This document shows, piece after piece, positions 1-8,605 of a stretch of DNA of 64,000 nucleotides. Below the pieces are notes generated by a model that saw only the letters and a program-made list of their open reading frames with translations, was not told the origin of the DNA and did no database searches. The DNA is from Flavivirga aquatica (lineage in GTDB: Bacteria > Bacteroidota > Bacteroidia > Flavobacteriales > Flavobacteriaceae). Position 1 is the stretch's first letter. Each line of letters opens with the position of its first letter. The DNA is taken from the NCBI RefSeq assembly GCF_001747085.1, contig NZ_MDJD01000028.1:1-64000 (forward strand). The letters run 5' to 3'. A program made the position numbers and the translations under genes.

Positions 1-103
1 CCTACAACTCTACCTAAACGAATTTGTTTACAAACTCAATCGAAGATATTTTGAGGAAAAACTATTCGATAGACTAGTAATAGCTGGAATTACTGGATTA
101 TGA
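1..103 (+). CDS. IS1595-like transposase, C-terminal end (cut by window edge)
   Basis: Reading from base 2, 33 codons run to a TGA at 101-103. The peptide contains YLNEFVYKLNRRYF and LFDRLVIAG, which resembles the closing segment of the IS1595/ISXO2-type DDE transposases common in Bacteroidota. Only the tail lies in the window, so the catalytic residues and the intactness of the element cannot be judged. It faces the thioesterase gene downstream. Family assignment is from recall of the C-terminal pattern only. Confidence 0.6.
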   Translation, partial: LQLYLNEFVYKLNRRYFEEKLFDRLVIAGITGL

Positions 104-135
104 GTAAAAACGGATATTCAAAATTATTTTTCAAT

Positions 136-219
136 AAAAAACAGGATGAATAAATAATGTTTTAGTTTAAATGACTCACTAGGTGAGGCGTTATTTACAT
201 TATTTTTACCCTGTTTTTT
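136..219. repeat. Long imperfect inverted repeat, terminator or IS end
   Basis: AAAAAACAGG (136-145) is the exact reverse complement of CCTGTTTTTT (210-219). Further in, a TAATG/CATTA pair and a small CTCAC-TAG-GTGAG palindrome (175-187) continue the symmetry. The element lies between the convergent transposase tail and thioesterase gene and ends in a T run. It could be a bidirectional terminator or the right end of the insertion sequence; the other end is outside the window. Confidence 0.45.
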
Positions 220-243
220 TAATACTATTTATCGAACAATTAT

Positions 244-780
244 CTAAAGCTCAATTTTAGCATTTTGAGTTTTAAGAAGTTCTAGGTGCTCTTCAATTTT
301 AAATTCTGAAGCTTTAAAATTGTTAGATCTATTTTTTGCTTGCTCTTGTCTTTTAATACTTCTGGCATAACGCCTAACACTTTGTTCGGAGTCTAATATA
401 ATGCCAGGAACAGGCACATTTTTTCCGTTTTTGTCTTTAGCAACCATAGTAAAATAAGATGAATTACAATGCTTCATTTTACCTGTTTGAATATTTTCCG
501 ATTCCACACGAACTCCAATAACCATGGAAGTTCTTCCAGTATAGTTTACAGACGCTTTTAAAGTTACTAATTCACCCACATCTATAGGATTTAAAAAATC
601 TACTTTATTTACAGAGGCAGTTACACAGTAATTCCTAGAATGTTTGGAAGCGCAAGCAAAAGCAATTTGATCCATTAAATTAAGAATATAACCCCCATGA
701 ATTTTGCCACTAAAATTAGAGTGAGAAGGTAGCATAAGTTCTGTTATAGTTATTTGTGATTCTTTAGCGTGTTTAAACAT
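244..780 (-). CDS. Acyl-CoA thioesterase (hotdog fold)
   Basis: 178 residues, the size of YciA/BACH-type single-hotdog acyl-CoA hydrolases, which release free fatty acid and CoA in the cytoplasm. The signature stretch GKIHGGYILNLMDQIAFACA (about residues 25-44) holds the hotdog helix with the conserved HGG and the acidic D of the active site; VDFLNPIDVGELV and TSMVIGVRVESEN are the usual following strands. The C-terminal 40 residues are basic and charged, beyond the fold. It begins with ATG, 12 bases from the end of rmuC, so the two may be co-transcribed. Substrate length preference cannot be read from sequence. Confidence 0.85.
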   Translation of the reverse strand: MFKHAKESQITITELMLPSHSNFSGKIHGGYILNLMDQIAFACASKHSRNYCVTASVNKVDFLNPIDVGELVTLKASVNYTGRTSMVIGVRVESENIQTGKMKHCNSSYFTMVAKDKNGKNVPVPGIILDSEQSVRRYARSIKRQEQAKNRSNNFKASEFKIEEHLELLKTQNAKIEL

Positions 781-792
781 ATGTTTTTTTAT

Positions 793-2181
793 TTATTCGT
801 TTTCTTCTTGTGCGCGTTTTATTATAGATTCAGGAAGAGTTTTTTTTGCTTTGGCACCCATTTTTTTAAGTTTTTCAACACTTGTAATAAGGTTTCCTCT
901 ACCATCAACAAGCTTATTCATAGCCATAGAATAATCTTTTTTTGCAGCATCAATCTTCTTACCAACCCCAGTTAAATCGGTTACTAAGCCTTCAAATTTA
1001 TCATATAGCGCGCCTGCTTGTCTTGCAATTTCAATAGCATTTTGTTGTTGTTTCTCGTTATTCCACATACTGTCAATAGTACGTAGTGTAGCCAGTAGGG
1101 TAGACGGTGTAACAATAACAATGTTTTTTTCGAATGCCTTATTGTATATAGCATTATCTTCATTAACAACTATGGCAAAAGCAGGTTCAATTGGGATAAA
1201 CATTAACACAAAATCAGGAGATTCAATATCATATAAATCTTGGTAGTTCTTATCAGATAATTGATCTACGTGTCTTTTAATAGAGTTTACGTGTGCTTTT
1301 AAAAAGGGTACTCTATCTTCCTCATTAGCATTTACCAAACGTTCGTAATCTGTTAAAGATACTTTACTATCTATAATCATTTTTTTACCATCAGGAAGAT
1401 TTAATACAACATCTGGTAATACACGAGAGCCATCTTCTCTTGTAAAATTTTGTTGCACAAAATATTCTCTATCTTTCTCTAATCCAGATTTTTCTAAAAC
1501 ACGTTCTAGTACCAATTCTCCCCAGTTTCCTTGCATTTTACTATCGCCTTTTAAAGCTCTGGTAAGATTGGTGGCTTCTTTTGTCATTTGCTGGTTTAAG
1601 TCCTTTAAACCTAAAAGTTGCTCTTTTAAAGCACAATGCATACTAATACTTTCTTTTTGAGAGTCTTCAACTTTTTTCTCAAAGCCTTGTATTTTTTCTT
1701 GCAGAGGGTTTAAAATGTTTTTGATATTTTCTTTATTCTGAAGTGTGAATTTTTCAGACTTTTCTTCTAAAATTTTAGTCGCTAAAAGTTCAAAATCTTT
1801 ACGTAATTGCTCTTGGCGTTCTTCTAATTCGGCATCACGTTTTAAGTTTAGCTGTTGTAGGTTTTCATATTCTGAATTTTTCCTAGCTAATTCTGTATTT
1901 GAAAAATCTTTTTCACGACGAATTTCTTCACGTTCTATTTCTATTTTAGAAATAGTTTTATTCAAATTATTTAATTGCGCATTGAAGTTTTCATTCAATT
2001 GTTGTTTTTCTATTTCATTAGATGATTTAAGGTCATTTAATTGCTGTTGAAGGTTTGTATTACGTTCTTCAAGCGTACTTTTTTCACTTTTACTTTTAAG
2101 TTTAGTGAAAAGAATGCCTAAATAGCCTCCAATTACTGCGGAAACTAATATAGATAGCATAAGAATGAGGTTGTCGTTCAT
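793..2181 (-). CDS. rmuC: DNA recombination protein RmuC homologue
   Basis: 462 residues. One N-terminal membrane helix (LILMLSILVSAVIGGYLGI) is followed by a long coiled coil rich in Glu, Lys, Gln (about residues 30-200) and then the RmuC nuclease-like core with GNWGELVLERVLEKSGL, LPDGKKMIIDSKVSL and FVLMFIPIEPAF. RmuC proteins restrain inversion and recombination at short repeats; the core is related to PD-(D/E)XK enzymes (D and K of IIDSKVS fit). I chose the ATG at 2179-2181 (MNDN) because the longer frame would need a TTG start and would put extra residues before the membrane helix. Downstream neighbour on the same strand is the thioesterase. Confidence 0.9.
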   Translation of the reverse strand: MNDNLILMLSILVSAVIGGYLGILFTKLKSKSEKSTLEERNTNLQQQLNDLKSSNEIEKQQLNENFNAQLNNLNKTISKIEIEREEIRREKDFSNTELARKNSEYENLQQLNLKRDAELEERQEQLRKDFELLATKILEEKSEKFTLQNKENIKNILNPLQEKIQGFEKKVEDSQKESISMHCALKEQLLGLKDLNQQMTKEATNLTRALKGDSKMQGNWGELVLERVLEKSGLEKDREYFVQQNFTREDGSRVLPDVVLNLPDGKKMIIDSKVSLTDYERLVNANEEDRVPFLKAHVNSIKRHVDQLSDKNYQDLYDIESPDFVLMFIPIEPAFAIVVNEDNAIYNKAFEKNIVIVTPSTLLATLRTIDSMWNNEKQQQNAIEIARQAGALYDKFEGLVTDLTGVGKKIDAAKKDYSMAMNKLVDGRGNLITSVEKLKKMGAKAKKTLPESIIKRAQEENE

Positions 2182-2255
2182 TGCAGAAAAAGAAATTATA
2201 ATCAAAGATAATTTTTTTTAACAGAAGAATATAAAGACCGATAAGAAGAAACCAA

Positions 2256-2915
2256 CTAGTTTGTTAATTTTGTTATATCTCTAATTATACGATCAATTTC
2301 TTGGGTTTTTGTACCATCGTAGATACCTCTAATTTGTTTTTCTTTATCAACTAAAATAAAGTGGGGTGTATGTATAAAGTCTTGAAGTCCGCCATCTCCA
2401 TCTTCTGTTACTGCAAAATAACTTTTTCTAGCTAGATTATATATATGTTGCTTATTTCCAGTAGTAATATGCCATTTCGAATCAATAACGCCTTTTTTTG
2501 TAGCATAATCGCGAAGTACAGAAACGCTATCAATTCCAGGTGTTACAGATAGCGATAGTAGCATAACATCGTTATTGTTTAAAAAATGCGTTTGAATTTT
2601 AACCATATTACTTGTCATTATGGGGCAAATACTAGGGCACCGTGTAAAAAAGAAATCGGCAACATAAATTTTATTTTTATAATCATTTTGGGTAATGGTT
2701 TTACCATTCTGATTGATTAATGTGAAATCTGAAATAATGTGATTTTCAGTTTTGTTTTGAAGGGTTTTATCAACTAATTCGGGGTTAAAACTAGAAGGGT
2801 TGTATATTGGTAATGCTTCATCATTGGTAAAGGATAAAAAATAGGAGAGGCAAATAATAAAGATTACACCAAAGATTATAAAGGTAACCGTTTGTTTATA
2901 TTCTTTTATAGACAT
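2256..2915 (-). CDS. SCO1/SenC/PrrC family copper chaperone
   Basis: 219 residues with an N-terminal membrane anchor (residues 10-28) and a periplasmic thioredoxin-like domain. The copper-binding pair is visible as C93-P-S-I-C97 in FFFTRCPSICPIM, and the third ligand fits H182 in IHTPHFILVD. SCO proteins deliver copper to the CuA site of cytochrome oxidase or serve as thiol-disulfide partners. It is the last gene after two TPR genes on the same strand (38 bases from the nearer one), an arrangement that suggests a shared role rather than simple oxidase assembly, since no oxidase gene is in view. Confidence 0.9.
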   Translation of the reverse strand: MSIKEYKQTVTFIIFGVIFIICLSYFLSFTNDEALPIYNPSSFNPELVDKTLQNKTENHIISDFTLINQNGKTITQNDYKNKIYVADFFFTRCPSICPIMTSNMVKIQTHFLNNNDVMLLSLSVTPGIDSVSVLRDYATKKGVIDSKWHITTGNKQHIYNLARKSYFAVTEDGDGGLQDFIHTPHFILVDKEKQIRGIYDGTKTQEIDRIIRDITKLTN

Positions 2916-2953
2916 GTTTATTACTGTTTGAGAGATTTATTTACATTAAGAGA

Positions 2954-4684
2954 CTAGAGAATGGAGCTATCTATTTTAATATCTGCATCTTTCCAAGCCA
3001 TATCAAATTCGTTCTTAATAGCTTTTGCTTCTTGCTCTTTGCCTTGTGCTTTAAGGCTTTTATATAAGCCTATTAAGGACCATCCATTTTGTCTGAGAAC
3101 TTCTAGATCTTCTTTGTATATTTTTTCGGCAGCTTCATGTTTTTTTGCTTTTAACAGTACAGCTCCTAAGTTTTGTCTCGTTGGAATATGCCAAGCAGAT
3201 GGCTCGGTATAAATTAACCCATCTTCTATAATAACTGCTTTTTCAAAGTGATTTATAGCCGAATCAAGATCTCCTTTAGCGGAAGCTAGTTCACCAGCAA
3301 CAACTTCGTATGCTAATTTGGCTATGGTTGTTTCTGTATCAAAACCAGTAGCTATTAATGTTTCTAATTCTGGGTCGCTAATAAGTACTTCAATGGCTTC
3401 AAGTTCTTCTTTAGCTTCTTTTAAATTATTTTTTCTAATAAAGGCGATACCTCTAGCATAATGCCATATGAGTTTTAAATGTTTTATGTCCTTGTTTGGA
3501 GTAGGCATGGTTAAAATATCATTCCATTTTCCAAATCGTGTATATGCTAATAATGGAGTTGCAGCAAAGTTTTGTAAAAAATGAAGTGTTTTCATTTCTC
3601 CAACTGGTACTTTTTCTGCTGTTTTTTTTGCGGCGTCAATAGCAACTTCGCTAGTACCTAGAAGGCTAGAGGCAGACCAAAGAAAATGAATATTATGAGG
3701 GTAATATCCTAAAGGGTACATACCTTGCGAGAAGCATTGCGAAATATAATCTTCATCGGCTAGAATTGCTTTTTGGTTAGCAATTACAGCATCTTTATAT
3801 CTGCCAACTCTTATGTATATATGGGAAGGCATATGTACAATATGTCCAGCAGCAGGCATTAAGCTTCCTAGTTTTTCGGCACTAGGAACTGCTAAGTCTG
3901 GTTTTGGTAATTCTACCATATGAATATAGTAATGATGTGCTCCTGGATGGTTAGGGTTTATTTTTATAGCTTTTTCAAGAGCTACCTTTGCTTCTATAAT
4001 ATTTGGAGATGGATTACCTGCTTTATCCCAATAATTCCATGGAACGGTATTCATTACTGATGCTGCATAAAGGGTTTGAATATCGGGATCATTTGGATAC
4101 ATAGTTGCAACATTTGTCATAGCCTTCATATATGCTATATTTAAATCTTCAACATTTGTTTCTAAATCTTTTGAGTATCTATGCGTTAGAGCTTTAATTA
4201 AAGCTTGTTCTTTTGGAGAAGCTTTTGTTATTAAAGCTGATGCTTTTGCTATAGCTTCGTTGTATTTGTTTTTACGCTCTTCGTCTGGTAAAGGGTCATT
4301 TATATTAGGACCTAGTACATAAGCTTGCCCCCAAAAAGCCATAGCAGCATTAGGGTCAAGTCTTGAGGCTTCCATATAAGATCGATGTGCTTCGGCATGA
4401 TTAAAGGCATAAGTAAATCTTAACCCTTGATTGAAAAACTGTTGAGCTTTATCGTTATCTGTTGTAATGGTGTAGCTATGATTACCTAGGTTTTCGAATA
4501 AAGGGGAGATTTGTTGGGTTGTATCTACATTTTTTAATAAAAAATTTGCAGGTGTACATTTAACGAAATTCATCGCTAATTTAGCTGTAGATCTTATTGG
4601 TTTTTCAAAAGAGGGGCTTAATATGAAATAAGCAGTAATAAATAGTATGACACTGCTTAAAATGAGAGTTTTTTTTGATTTCAT
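2954..4684 (-). CDS. Exported TPR protein with conserved His motifs (paralogue A)
   Basis: 576 residues with a membrane-anchor or signal segment at the N terminus (TLILSSVILFITAYFILSPS) and several TPR-like helical pairs such as AEAHRSYMEASRLDPNAAMA. Two histidine motifs stand out: H246-P-G-A-H-H-Y-Y-I-H255 and H284-M-P-S-H288, both inside the repeat array and both shared with the neighbour at 4713-6407. Position-specific histidines are not needed for TPR folding, so a metal or ligand site is plausible. The adjacent SCO-type copper protein makes copper an attractive but unproven guess. Exact function unknown. Confidence 0.75.
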   Translation of the reverse strand: MKSKKTLILSSVILFITAYFILSPSFEKPIRSTAKLAMNFVKCTPANFLLKNVDTTQQISPLFENLGNHSYTITTDNDKAQQFFNQGLRFTYAFNHAEAHRSYMEASRLDPNAAMAFWGQAYVLGPNINDPLPDEERKNKYNEAIAKASALITKASPKEQALIKALTHRYSKDLETNVEDLNIAYMKAMTNVATMYPNDPDIQTLYAASVMNTVPWNYWDKAGNPSPNIIEAKVALEKAIKINPNHPGAHHYYIHMVELPKPDLAVPSAEKLGSLMPAAGHIVHMPSHIYIRVGRYKDAVIANQKAILADEDYISQCFSQGMYPLGYYPHNIHFLWSASSLLGTSEVAIDAAKKTAEKVPVGEMKTLHFLQNFAATPLLAYTRFGKWNDILTMPTPNKDIKHLKLIWHYARGIAFIRKNNLKEAKEELEAIEVLISDPELETLIATGFDTETTIAKLAYEVVAGELASAKGDLDSAINHFEKAVIIEDGLIYTEPSAWHIPTRQNLGAVLLKAKKHEAAEKIYKEDLEVLRQNGWSLIGLYKSLKAQGKEQEAKAIKNEFDMAWKDADIKIDSSIL

Positions 4685-4712
4685 GACAAAACAATTAAGG
4701 GTTAATATAAAA

Positions 4713-6407
4713 TCAGGTTACTTGATTAAGAAACGCTTTGGCTTCTTTAATTTCTGGTCTATCACTGTTTGAATCTTTAGAGATTTCGATAAGTTGATTA
4801 AAATATAAAAGGGTTTTTTCTAAGTTGTTAGTTTTTTGTGCTGCTAATGCAGCTCCATAAATGCCATTAAATCTATTAGGACGTACTTTTAAGTTTTCTT
4901 CATAAGCGGCTAATGCTTCTTCGGGTTTGTTTAATTCTAAGAGCATGTCACCTAATAATTCTATAGCAGGAAGAACGTCTCCTGGTGTAATAGGATGTTT
5001 ACTTGTTGTTTTTTCTATTTCTACGGCTTCTTTCATTAACGAAAGAGCTTTAGTATCATTGTTTTTTCTTAAATCCAACCAAGCTTGAGAGGTTTTAATT
5101 TGAATTTCAACTTGTTTTATTTGAATGGATTTTGTGTGATCGTTTTGATCTATTAGTTTTTTGTGTAATTTTTTTAAAACCTCAATACTTTGTTTTGCGG
5201 TATTAAAATCCTCTGTATTTGCAGATCCCAATGCAACAGCGAAGTGATGTATGGCTTCTTGCCAAGGAAATTGTTCCCACTTTAAATTAATTTCTTGTAA
5301 TTTCATGCTAGCTGCTCGTTTCCAGTTTTTGTTTTCGAGAGCAAGTCTTGAGGGAACTGCTACTATGGGATAAATTGATGCCGAAATCGTCATAGGATGA
5401 AATTCTTTCCGGTTTTTAATGAAGTTATATTGTTGTTCTGCACTGGTATTATCTCCTTTTTGCAGATAGGCATATACTAAATAATCGATACCATGTAATT
5501 CTTCAAAATAAGATCCTGTTAAAGCGGCGGCTTCTGCATAACATCTAGCGCTTTCGGTTGATAGTAAATTAGCGTCTATAGATTCTTCCCAGATTCCTAA
5601 CCTTGTAAAAATATGAGAAGGCATATGCTGCGCATGGGCAGAAGAAGGGGCTATTCTTGCATAGCGCCTTGCAGTCTCTAGAGCTTTATGAGCTAATACT
5701 GGGTTGTCGTAATTATGTATAATATAATGTGCTATTCCAGGATGATTGGGATTAGAAACAAAGAGATATTCCAGGATTTCTCCAGCTTTTCTTTCGTTTA
5801 CATAATCTTTTCCAACTCTATCTCTTGTAGAGTATAATGCCAAGGCATAAAAAATGGCAGCCTCTATGTCATCTGGATATTTTAAATACATAGCCTCCAT
5901 TTTTGTTTCAAATCTTTTGGCTCTTGTTTTATGATCTATATTTTCCCAATCTGTATAAAAAACATCAATAGCATTTATATAGTCCTTTTGTTTATCATCC
6001 ATAGCTAGTTTTTTAGCTATACTTAATACTTTTGAGCCTTTAATTAAATCTTTTTTAGAAGGCGGAAACCAAGCGGCATGATAAATGCTCATAGCAACGC
6101 CCCAATATGCCATGGGACAATTAGGGTCGGAATCAATAACCTTTACAAATGCTTTTTCGGCTTCGTTGTATTGAAAGGAGTGCAATAATGCTATGGCTAA
6201 ATCGAAAGTAGCTCTGGTTTCATAATTGCACGAGAGTGAGAATTTTAATTCCCCAAATTGACCATCTCCACATAATAATAGCTCCCCTCTTAAAAGGTTA
6301 ATTGTAGTTAGTTCAGGGTTAGGTTTTTGAGTTTTTTTTATACAAGCTAGTGCAAGTATTAAGAGTAAAGCACAGGCTAGTATGCTGATTTTTTTTGGTG
6401 ATTTCAT
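4713..6407 (-). CDS. TPR lipoprotein with conserved His motifs (paralogue B)
   Basis: 564 residues. The signal sequence ends LALACIKK, a lipobox, so it is a predicted lipoprotein. It is a diverged paralogue of the next gene: both carry NPNHPG..HY.IH (here from H222) and HMPSHI..R.G (here H261-M-P-S-H265), with 38-39 residues between the two motifs in each protein. C-terminal TPRs include AYEENLKVRPNRFNGIYGA. The gene is first of a three-gene minus-strand run (TPR-TPR-SCO) with 28 bases between the TPR genes. Function unknown; see findings for the metal-site idea. Confidence 0.75.
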   Translation of the reverse strand: MKSPKKISILACALLLILALACIKKTQKPNPELTTINLLRGELLLCGDGQFGELKFSLSCNYETRATFDLAIALLHSFQYNEAEKAFVKVIDSDPNCPMAYWGVAMSIYHAAWFPPSKKDLIKGSKVLSIAKKLAMDDKQKDYINAIDVFYTDWENIDHKTRAKRFETKMEAMYLKYPDDIEAAIFYALALYSTRDRVGKDYVNERKAGEILEYLFVSNPNHPGIAHYIIHNYDNPVLAHKALETARRYARIAPSSAHAQHMPSHIFTRLGIWEESIDANLLSTESARCYAEAAALTGSYFEELHGIDYLVYAYLQKGDNTSAEQQYNFIKNRKEFHPMTISASIYPIVAVPSRLALENKNWKRAASMKLQEINLKWEQFPWQEAIHHFAVALGSANTEDFNTAKQSIEVLKKLHKKLIDQNDHTKSIQIKQVEIQIKTSQAWLDLRKNNDTKALSLMKEAVEIEKTTSKHPITPGDVLPAIELLGDMLLELNKPEEALAAYEENLKVRPNRFNGIYGAALAAQKTNNLEKTLLYFNQLIEISKDSNSDRPEIKEAKAFLNQVT

Positions 6408-6561
6408 CTTTAATAATTTGGTTAGTCGTTAAGCCCGCATTATGTATTGGAAATCTATTCCATCTTGAAATTATTTCAAATACAGATGTTTCATTATGTT
6501 TTTTTAATTTCACTATAGTAGTTCTATTTTAAAATTAATAAACAGTATGTATTGCATTTTC

Positions 6562-6580
6562 AAACTTCATTATGAAGTTT
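6562..6580. promoter_or_regulatory. 19-bp palindrome upstream of the TPR-SCO run
   Basis: AAACTTCAT-T-ATGAAGTTT is a perfect 9-bp inverted repeat around one base, in the 290-bp space between the B12 importer ATPase gene end and the first TPR gene start (155 bases upstream of its ATG on the minus strand). It has the size of a dimeric repressor site. No T run follows it, so a terminator is less likely. No regulator is known. Confidence 0.35.
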
Positions 6581-6697
6581 CAATGTATAATAAGGGTTAA
6601 ATGGTGAAATGAGGTTTGGGATATAGAGGTAAAGAAGTTAACCAGTTGATTAATAACTATGTGAATATAGTGAATTTTGAAAAGAAAAGAAAGGTGT

Positions 6698-7495
6698 TTA
6701 TTCTTTTTTTACTTTAAAGCTAGCTGTTTTTTCATTAAAAATAATTAAATCTTTAGGGAATAAGGTTGCGAAGGTACCTTTCGAAATTAGGTTGGTTGAG
6801 GTATCTGAAACAACATGTCCATTACTCATAACAATGAGTTTATCACAAAGTTGTATTGCTAAATCTATTTCATGAGAAGAAAATAGAATGGTTTTATTGG
6901 TTTCTTTAGCTAGTTTTTGCAGCAGTTTTAAGATGTATGCTTTGTGATACATGTCTAGATGGGTGGTGGGTTCATCTAGAATAATTAAATCTGTGTCTTG
7001 AGCTAATGCACGAGATATCATGACTTTTTGTAACTGTCCATCGCTTAATTCAAAACACTTTTTATGTTTTAAATCTTTAATATTAGTTAAGTTTAAAGCT
7101 TCATTGACGATGGTTGTATCATTTTTAGATAAGTTACCAATCCAATTAGTATAAGGTTGCCTACCTAAGGCTACTAATTCTAAAACCGATAAATTTTTAG
7201 AGGAAATTTGTTCGGTTAAAACTAAACTTAAAACTTTAGCTAAATCTATAGCGTTGTATTTTAAAAGGTCTTTATCATTAATAAAAACATGTCCCTGCAA
7301 AGCCTTTTGTACTTTGGTAAGTGTTTTTAAAAGAGTAGATTTTCCAACACCATTGGCGCCTATTAATCCAACAAGTTCTCCTTTTTTTAATTCAATATTA
7401 ATATTAGAAGCAATAATGGTTTCTTCTTTTTTTGAAGTATAACCAATTGATAAGTTTTTGGTTTTTAATATGGTATGTGATTTATTTGTTTTCAT
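6698..7495 (-). CDS. ABC transporter ATPase, BtuD/FecE type (probable B12 importer)
   Basis: 265 residues. Walker A GANGVGKST, ABC signature LSDGQLQK, Walker B DLIILDEPTTHLD and the switch histidine in LFSSHEIDLA are all present, giving an active cytoplasmic ATPase of the iron-siderophore/B12 class II importers. I take the ATG at 7495 (MKTNKSH); the longer frame begins with TTG. The gene is last in a minus-strand run after the permease and binding protein and downstream of the cob genes, so cobalamin or cobinamide is the likely cargo, although FecE-type ATPases look alike regardless of cargo. Confidence 0.88.
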   Translation of the reverse strand: MKTNKSHTILKTKNLSIGYTSKKEETIIASNINIELKKGELVGLIGANGVGKSTLLKTLTKVQKALQGHVFINDKDLLKYNAIDLAKVLSLVLTEQISSKNLSVLELVALGRQPYTNWIGNLSKNDTTIVNEALNLTNIKDLKHKKCFELSDGQLQKVMISRALAQDTDLIILDEPTTHLDMYHKAYILKLLQKLAKETNKTILFSSHEIDLAIQLCDKLIVMSNGHVVSDTSTNLISKGTFATLFPKDLIIFNEKTASFKVKKE

Positions 7496-7576
7496 AAACT
7501 CCAATAGGAAACTTCAAAATTAAAAATGTTTATTAAGTGATACGTTTTCTGTTTTCGAGTTTCCATTTTCTAACTT

Positions 7577-8605
7577 TTAAAACATCATTTTTCGCTTTCT
7601 AATTAATAACCAAATAACAACAGGAGCTCCAATTAATGATGTAATTGCATTTATAGGTAGCGTATAGTCGCTTGTTGGTAATTGAGCAATACTATCGCAA
7701 ATAAGCATGACTATTGCACCAAATAAAAACACTGCTGGTAATAATGTTTTATGGTTTGAAGTATTGAAAACTTGACGTGTTATATGTGGAATTGCTAAGC
7801 CTATAAATGCTATAGGCCCTGTAAATGCTGTTATAGTTCCTGCTAATAAACTTGTAGATGTTATTATAAGTAATCGACTATGTTTTATATTAAGACCTAA
7901 ACTTTTTGCATAGTTTTCTCCAAGTAATAATGTGTTTAAGGTTTTTATAGTGCCTAAGCTTAATAGAATACCTAGTGAATAGAGTGCAAAAAGAATAAGT
8001 AGTTCGTTCCACGATAAATTTCCTAAACTACCAAAGCCCCAGAAAAAGTATTGTTGTAATTCTTCGGCAGAACTAAAATAAGAGAGTACATTCACTACAG
8101 CGGCAGATATACTACCAAACATAAGACCTATAATAAGGATGGCCATAGAGTCTCTAACTTTTGTAGATACAATTAAAACAGTAAGTAATACTAAAAAACT
8201 ACCTAATGTTGCAGCAATAACAATGCTCCATTTAGAAGCTAAAACCCCAACCATAACACCACCCAAAAGGGATGCTCCCATGGTGACTATTGCAACGCCT
8301 AAACTAGCACCAGAAGTTATACCTAGTACAAATGGTCCTGCAAGTGGGTTTCTAAATAAGGTTTGCATCATAAGTCCAGAAATGCCTAAGCCAGAGCCTA
8401 CAATAATTGCTGTAAAAGCTTTAGGTAACCTATAATCGATTATAATGTACTGCCAAGATAGATTTTTAGCAGAACCAAACAAAACGTTAATAATTTCTTT
8501 GTTTGGAATGGATATAGAGCCTAGACTTATGTTTAAAAAAAAGCATAAGATTAGTAAAACACTTAGTGTTATAAAAGAGATGGTATGTTTATTGGCTTTT
8601 TGCAA
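7577..8605 (-). CDS. FecCD/BtuC-family ABC permease (probable B12 importer)
   Basis: 342 residues, about ten hydrophobic helices, matching the FecCD/BtuC length. Family stretches include LPKAFTAIIVGSGLGISGL, NPLAGPFVLGITSGASLGV and GPIAFIGLAIPHITRQ. The start is unusual: a TTG at 8603-8605 follows the TAA of the binding-protein gene directly (TAATTG on the minus strand), no ATG is available, and the frame upstream is closed by that stop, so translation is probably coupled to the preceding gene. Forms the inner-membrane channel with the ATPase at 6698-7495. Confidence 0.9.
   Translation of the reverse strand: MQKANKHTISFITLSVLLILCFFLNISLGSISIPNKEIINVLFGSAKNLSWQYIIIDYRLPKAFTAIIVGSGLGISGLMMQTLFRNPLAGPFVLGITSGASLGVAIVTMGASLLGGVMVGVLASKWSIVIAATLGSFLVLLTVLIVSTKVRDSMAILIIGLMFGSISAAVVNVLSYFSSAEELQQYFFWGFGSLGNLSWNELLILFALYSLGILLSLGTIKTLNTLLLGENYAKSLGLNIKHSRLLIITSTSLLAGTITAFTGPIAFIGLAIPHITRQVFNTSNHKTLLPAVFLFGAIVMLICDSIAQLPTSDYTLPINAITSLIGAPVVIWLLIRKRKMMF

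Noticed and set aside
152-160. Second promoter or gene start near the left edge
   Set aside because: No TAnnTTTG or open frame; the symmetry is better explained by a hairpin.
769-975. 68-codon plus-strand frame rich in Phe
   Set aside because: Antisense shadow of rmuC and the thioesterase gene start; no coding features.
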